Shown piece after piece: positions 63,932 to 64,000 of a stretch of 64,000 nucleotides of DNA. The translations under genes and the position numbers were made by a program. The notes under the pieces are model-generated. The model saw only the letters and a list, made by a program, of their open reading frames with translations. It made no database searches and was not told where the DNA came from. Numbering within the stretch: position 1 is the stretch's first letter; every line of letters starts with the position of its first letter. The stretch lies in the NCBI GenBank assembly GCA_965222175.1, contig OZ244938.1, positions 4,340,001-4,404,000 of the forward strand, in the 5' to 3' direction. Source of the stretch: NORP240 sp965222175. GTDB lineage: Bacteria; Pseudomonadota; Gammaproteobacteria; Pseudomonadales; Pseudohongiellaceae.

Positions 63932-64000
63932 GTGAACGCCCAGAATCACGACAAGACTTCACTGACCAGATTCTATTCCCCCAGGTATTGGCCCACCTGG
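63932..64000 (+). CDS. LpxL/HtrB-type lipid A acyltransferase, 5' fragment
   Basis: The first 23 codons from GTG 63932 read VNAQNHDKTSLTRFYSPRYW and then PTW, the typical N-terminus of lauroyl/myristoyl lipid A acyltransferases (FYSPRYWPTW). No ATG is available in frame before an upstream stop. It lies beside waaA and hldE, which supports a lipid A role. The rest is outside the window. Confidence 0.65.
   Translation, partial: MNAQNHDKTSLTRFYSPRYWPTW

Overview
The window is chromosomal DNA of a gammaproteobacterium. Two gene orders resemble Pseudomonas chromosomes as I remember them: gshB-tonB-yqgE-ruvX running into pilT-yggS-proC-yggT-metX-metW-rdgB-hemW, and folA-thyA-lgt-...-ptsP-rppH. Heptose/Kdo lipopolysaccharide genes, a GcvR regulator, DNA polymerase II and a Tat-exported molybdopterin enzyme also fit a free-living aerobic or facultative gammaproteobacterium. 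No ribosomal RNA, tRNA, CRISPR array, prophage or intact insertion sequence was seen.

Layout. Positions 1-3637 hold envelope polysaccharide genes: the end of a GT4-type glycosyltransferase, two GT2 glycosyltransferases and a membrane protein. Positions 3691-17575 form a dense plus-strand housekeeping block covering glutathione, TonB, RuvX, PLP homeostasis, proline, methionine, nucleotide sanitation, heme and arginine; pilT lies on the opposite strand. Positions 17576-20530 are looser and contain a PEP-CTERM protein, an orphan prepilin and a 1-Cys peroxiredoxin. Positions 20900-31043 are mostly minus strand: folA, thyA, lgt, ptsP, rppH, gcvR and polB. Positions 31135-38817 are a mixed accessory zone with a sulfite-oxidase-like enzyme, small regulators, an unrecorded 58-residue SutA-like protein, a TraB/GumN protein, a PilZ protein and a well-defined candidate small RNA. 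Positions 38874-45220 hold Lhr helicase, LepB and a periplasmic redoxin with an in-frame UGA that is best read as selenocysteine. Positions 45529-53140 hold a DUF5916 protein and the gcvTHP glycine cleavage operon. Positions 53200-57080 are an accessory patch rich in repeats, with a DUF2235 hydrolase, a degenerate REP-associated transposase and a sigma-factor remnant. The end, 57405-64000, carries a Xaa-Pro peptidase, waaA, an FAD oxidoreductase, an aldo/keto reductase, hldE and the start of an LpxL-type acyltransferase.

Two families of small repeats are scattered through the intergenic spaces. Family A is a palindrome built on GGAACCTCTGATTA and its complement; two longer copies (about 150 bp) have long terminal inverted repeats. 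Family B is an element of about 140 bp bounded by CAGGCTGTTGAA and TTCAACAGCC, with the look of a MITE. One family A palindrome lies directly upstream of the degenerate transposase gene, and one family B fragment lies at the broken end of the sigma-factor remnant.

The strongest new observations are the selenoprotein-like redoxin at 44639-45220, the promoter-to-terminator small RNA at about 37796-38023, the catalytically degenerate RAYT next to a palindrome, and a start-site hairpin that buries the ribosome binding site of the DUF2235 gene. All calls come from reading the sequence; no database search was run.
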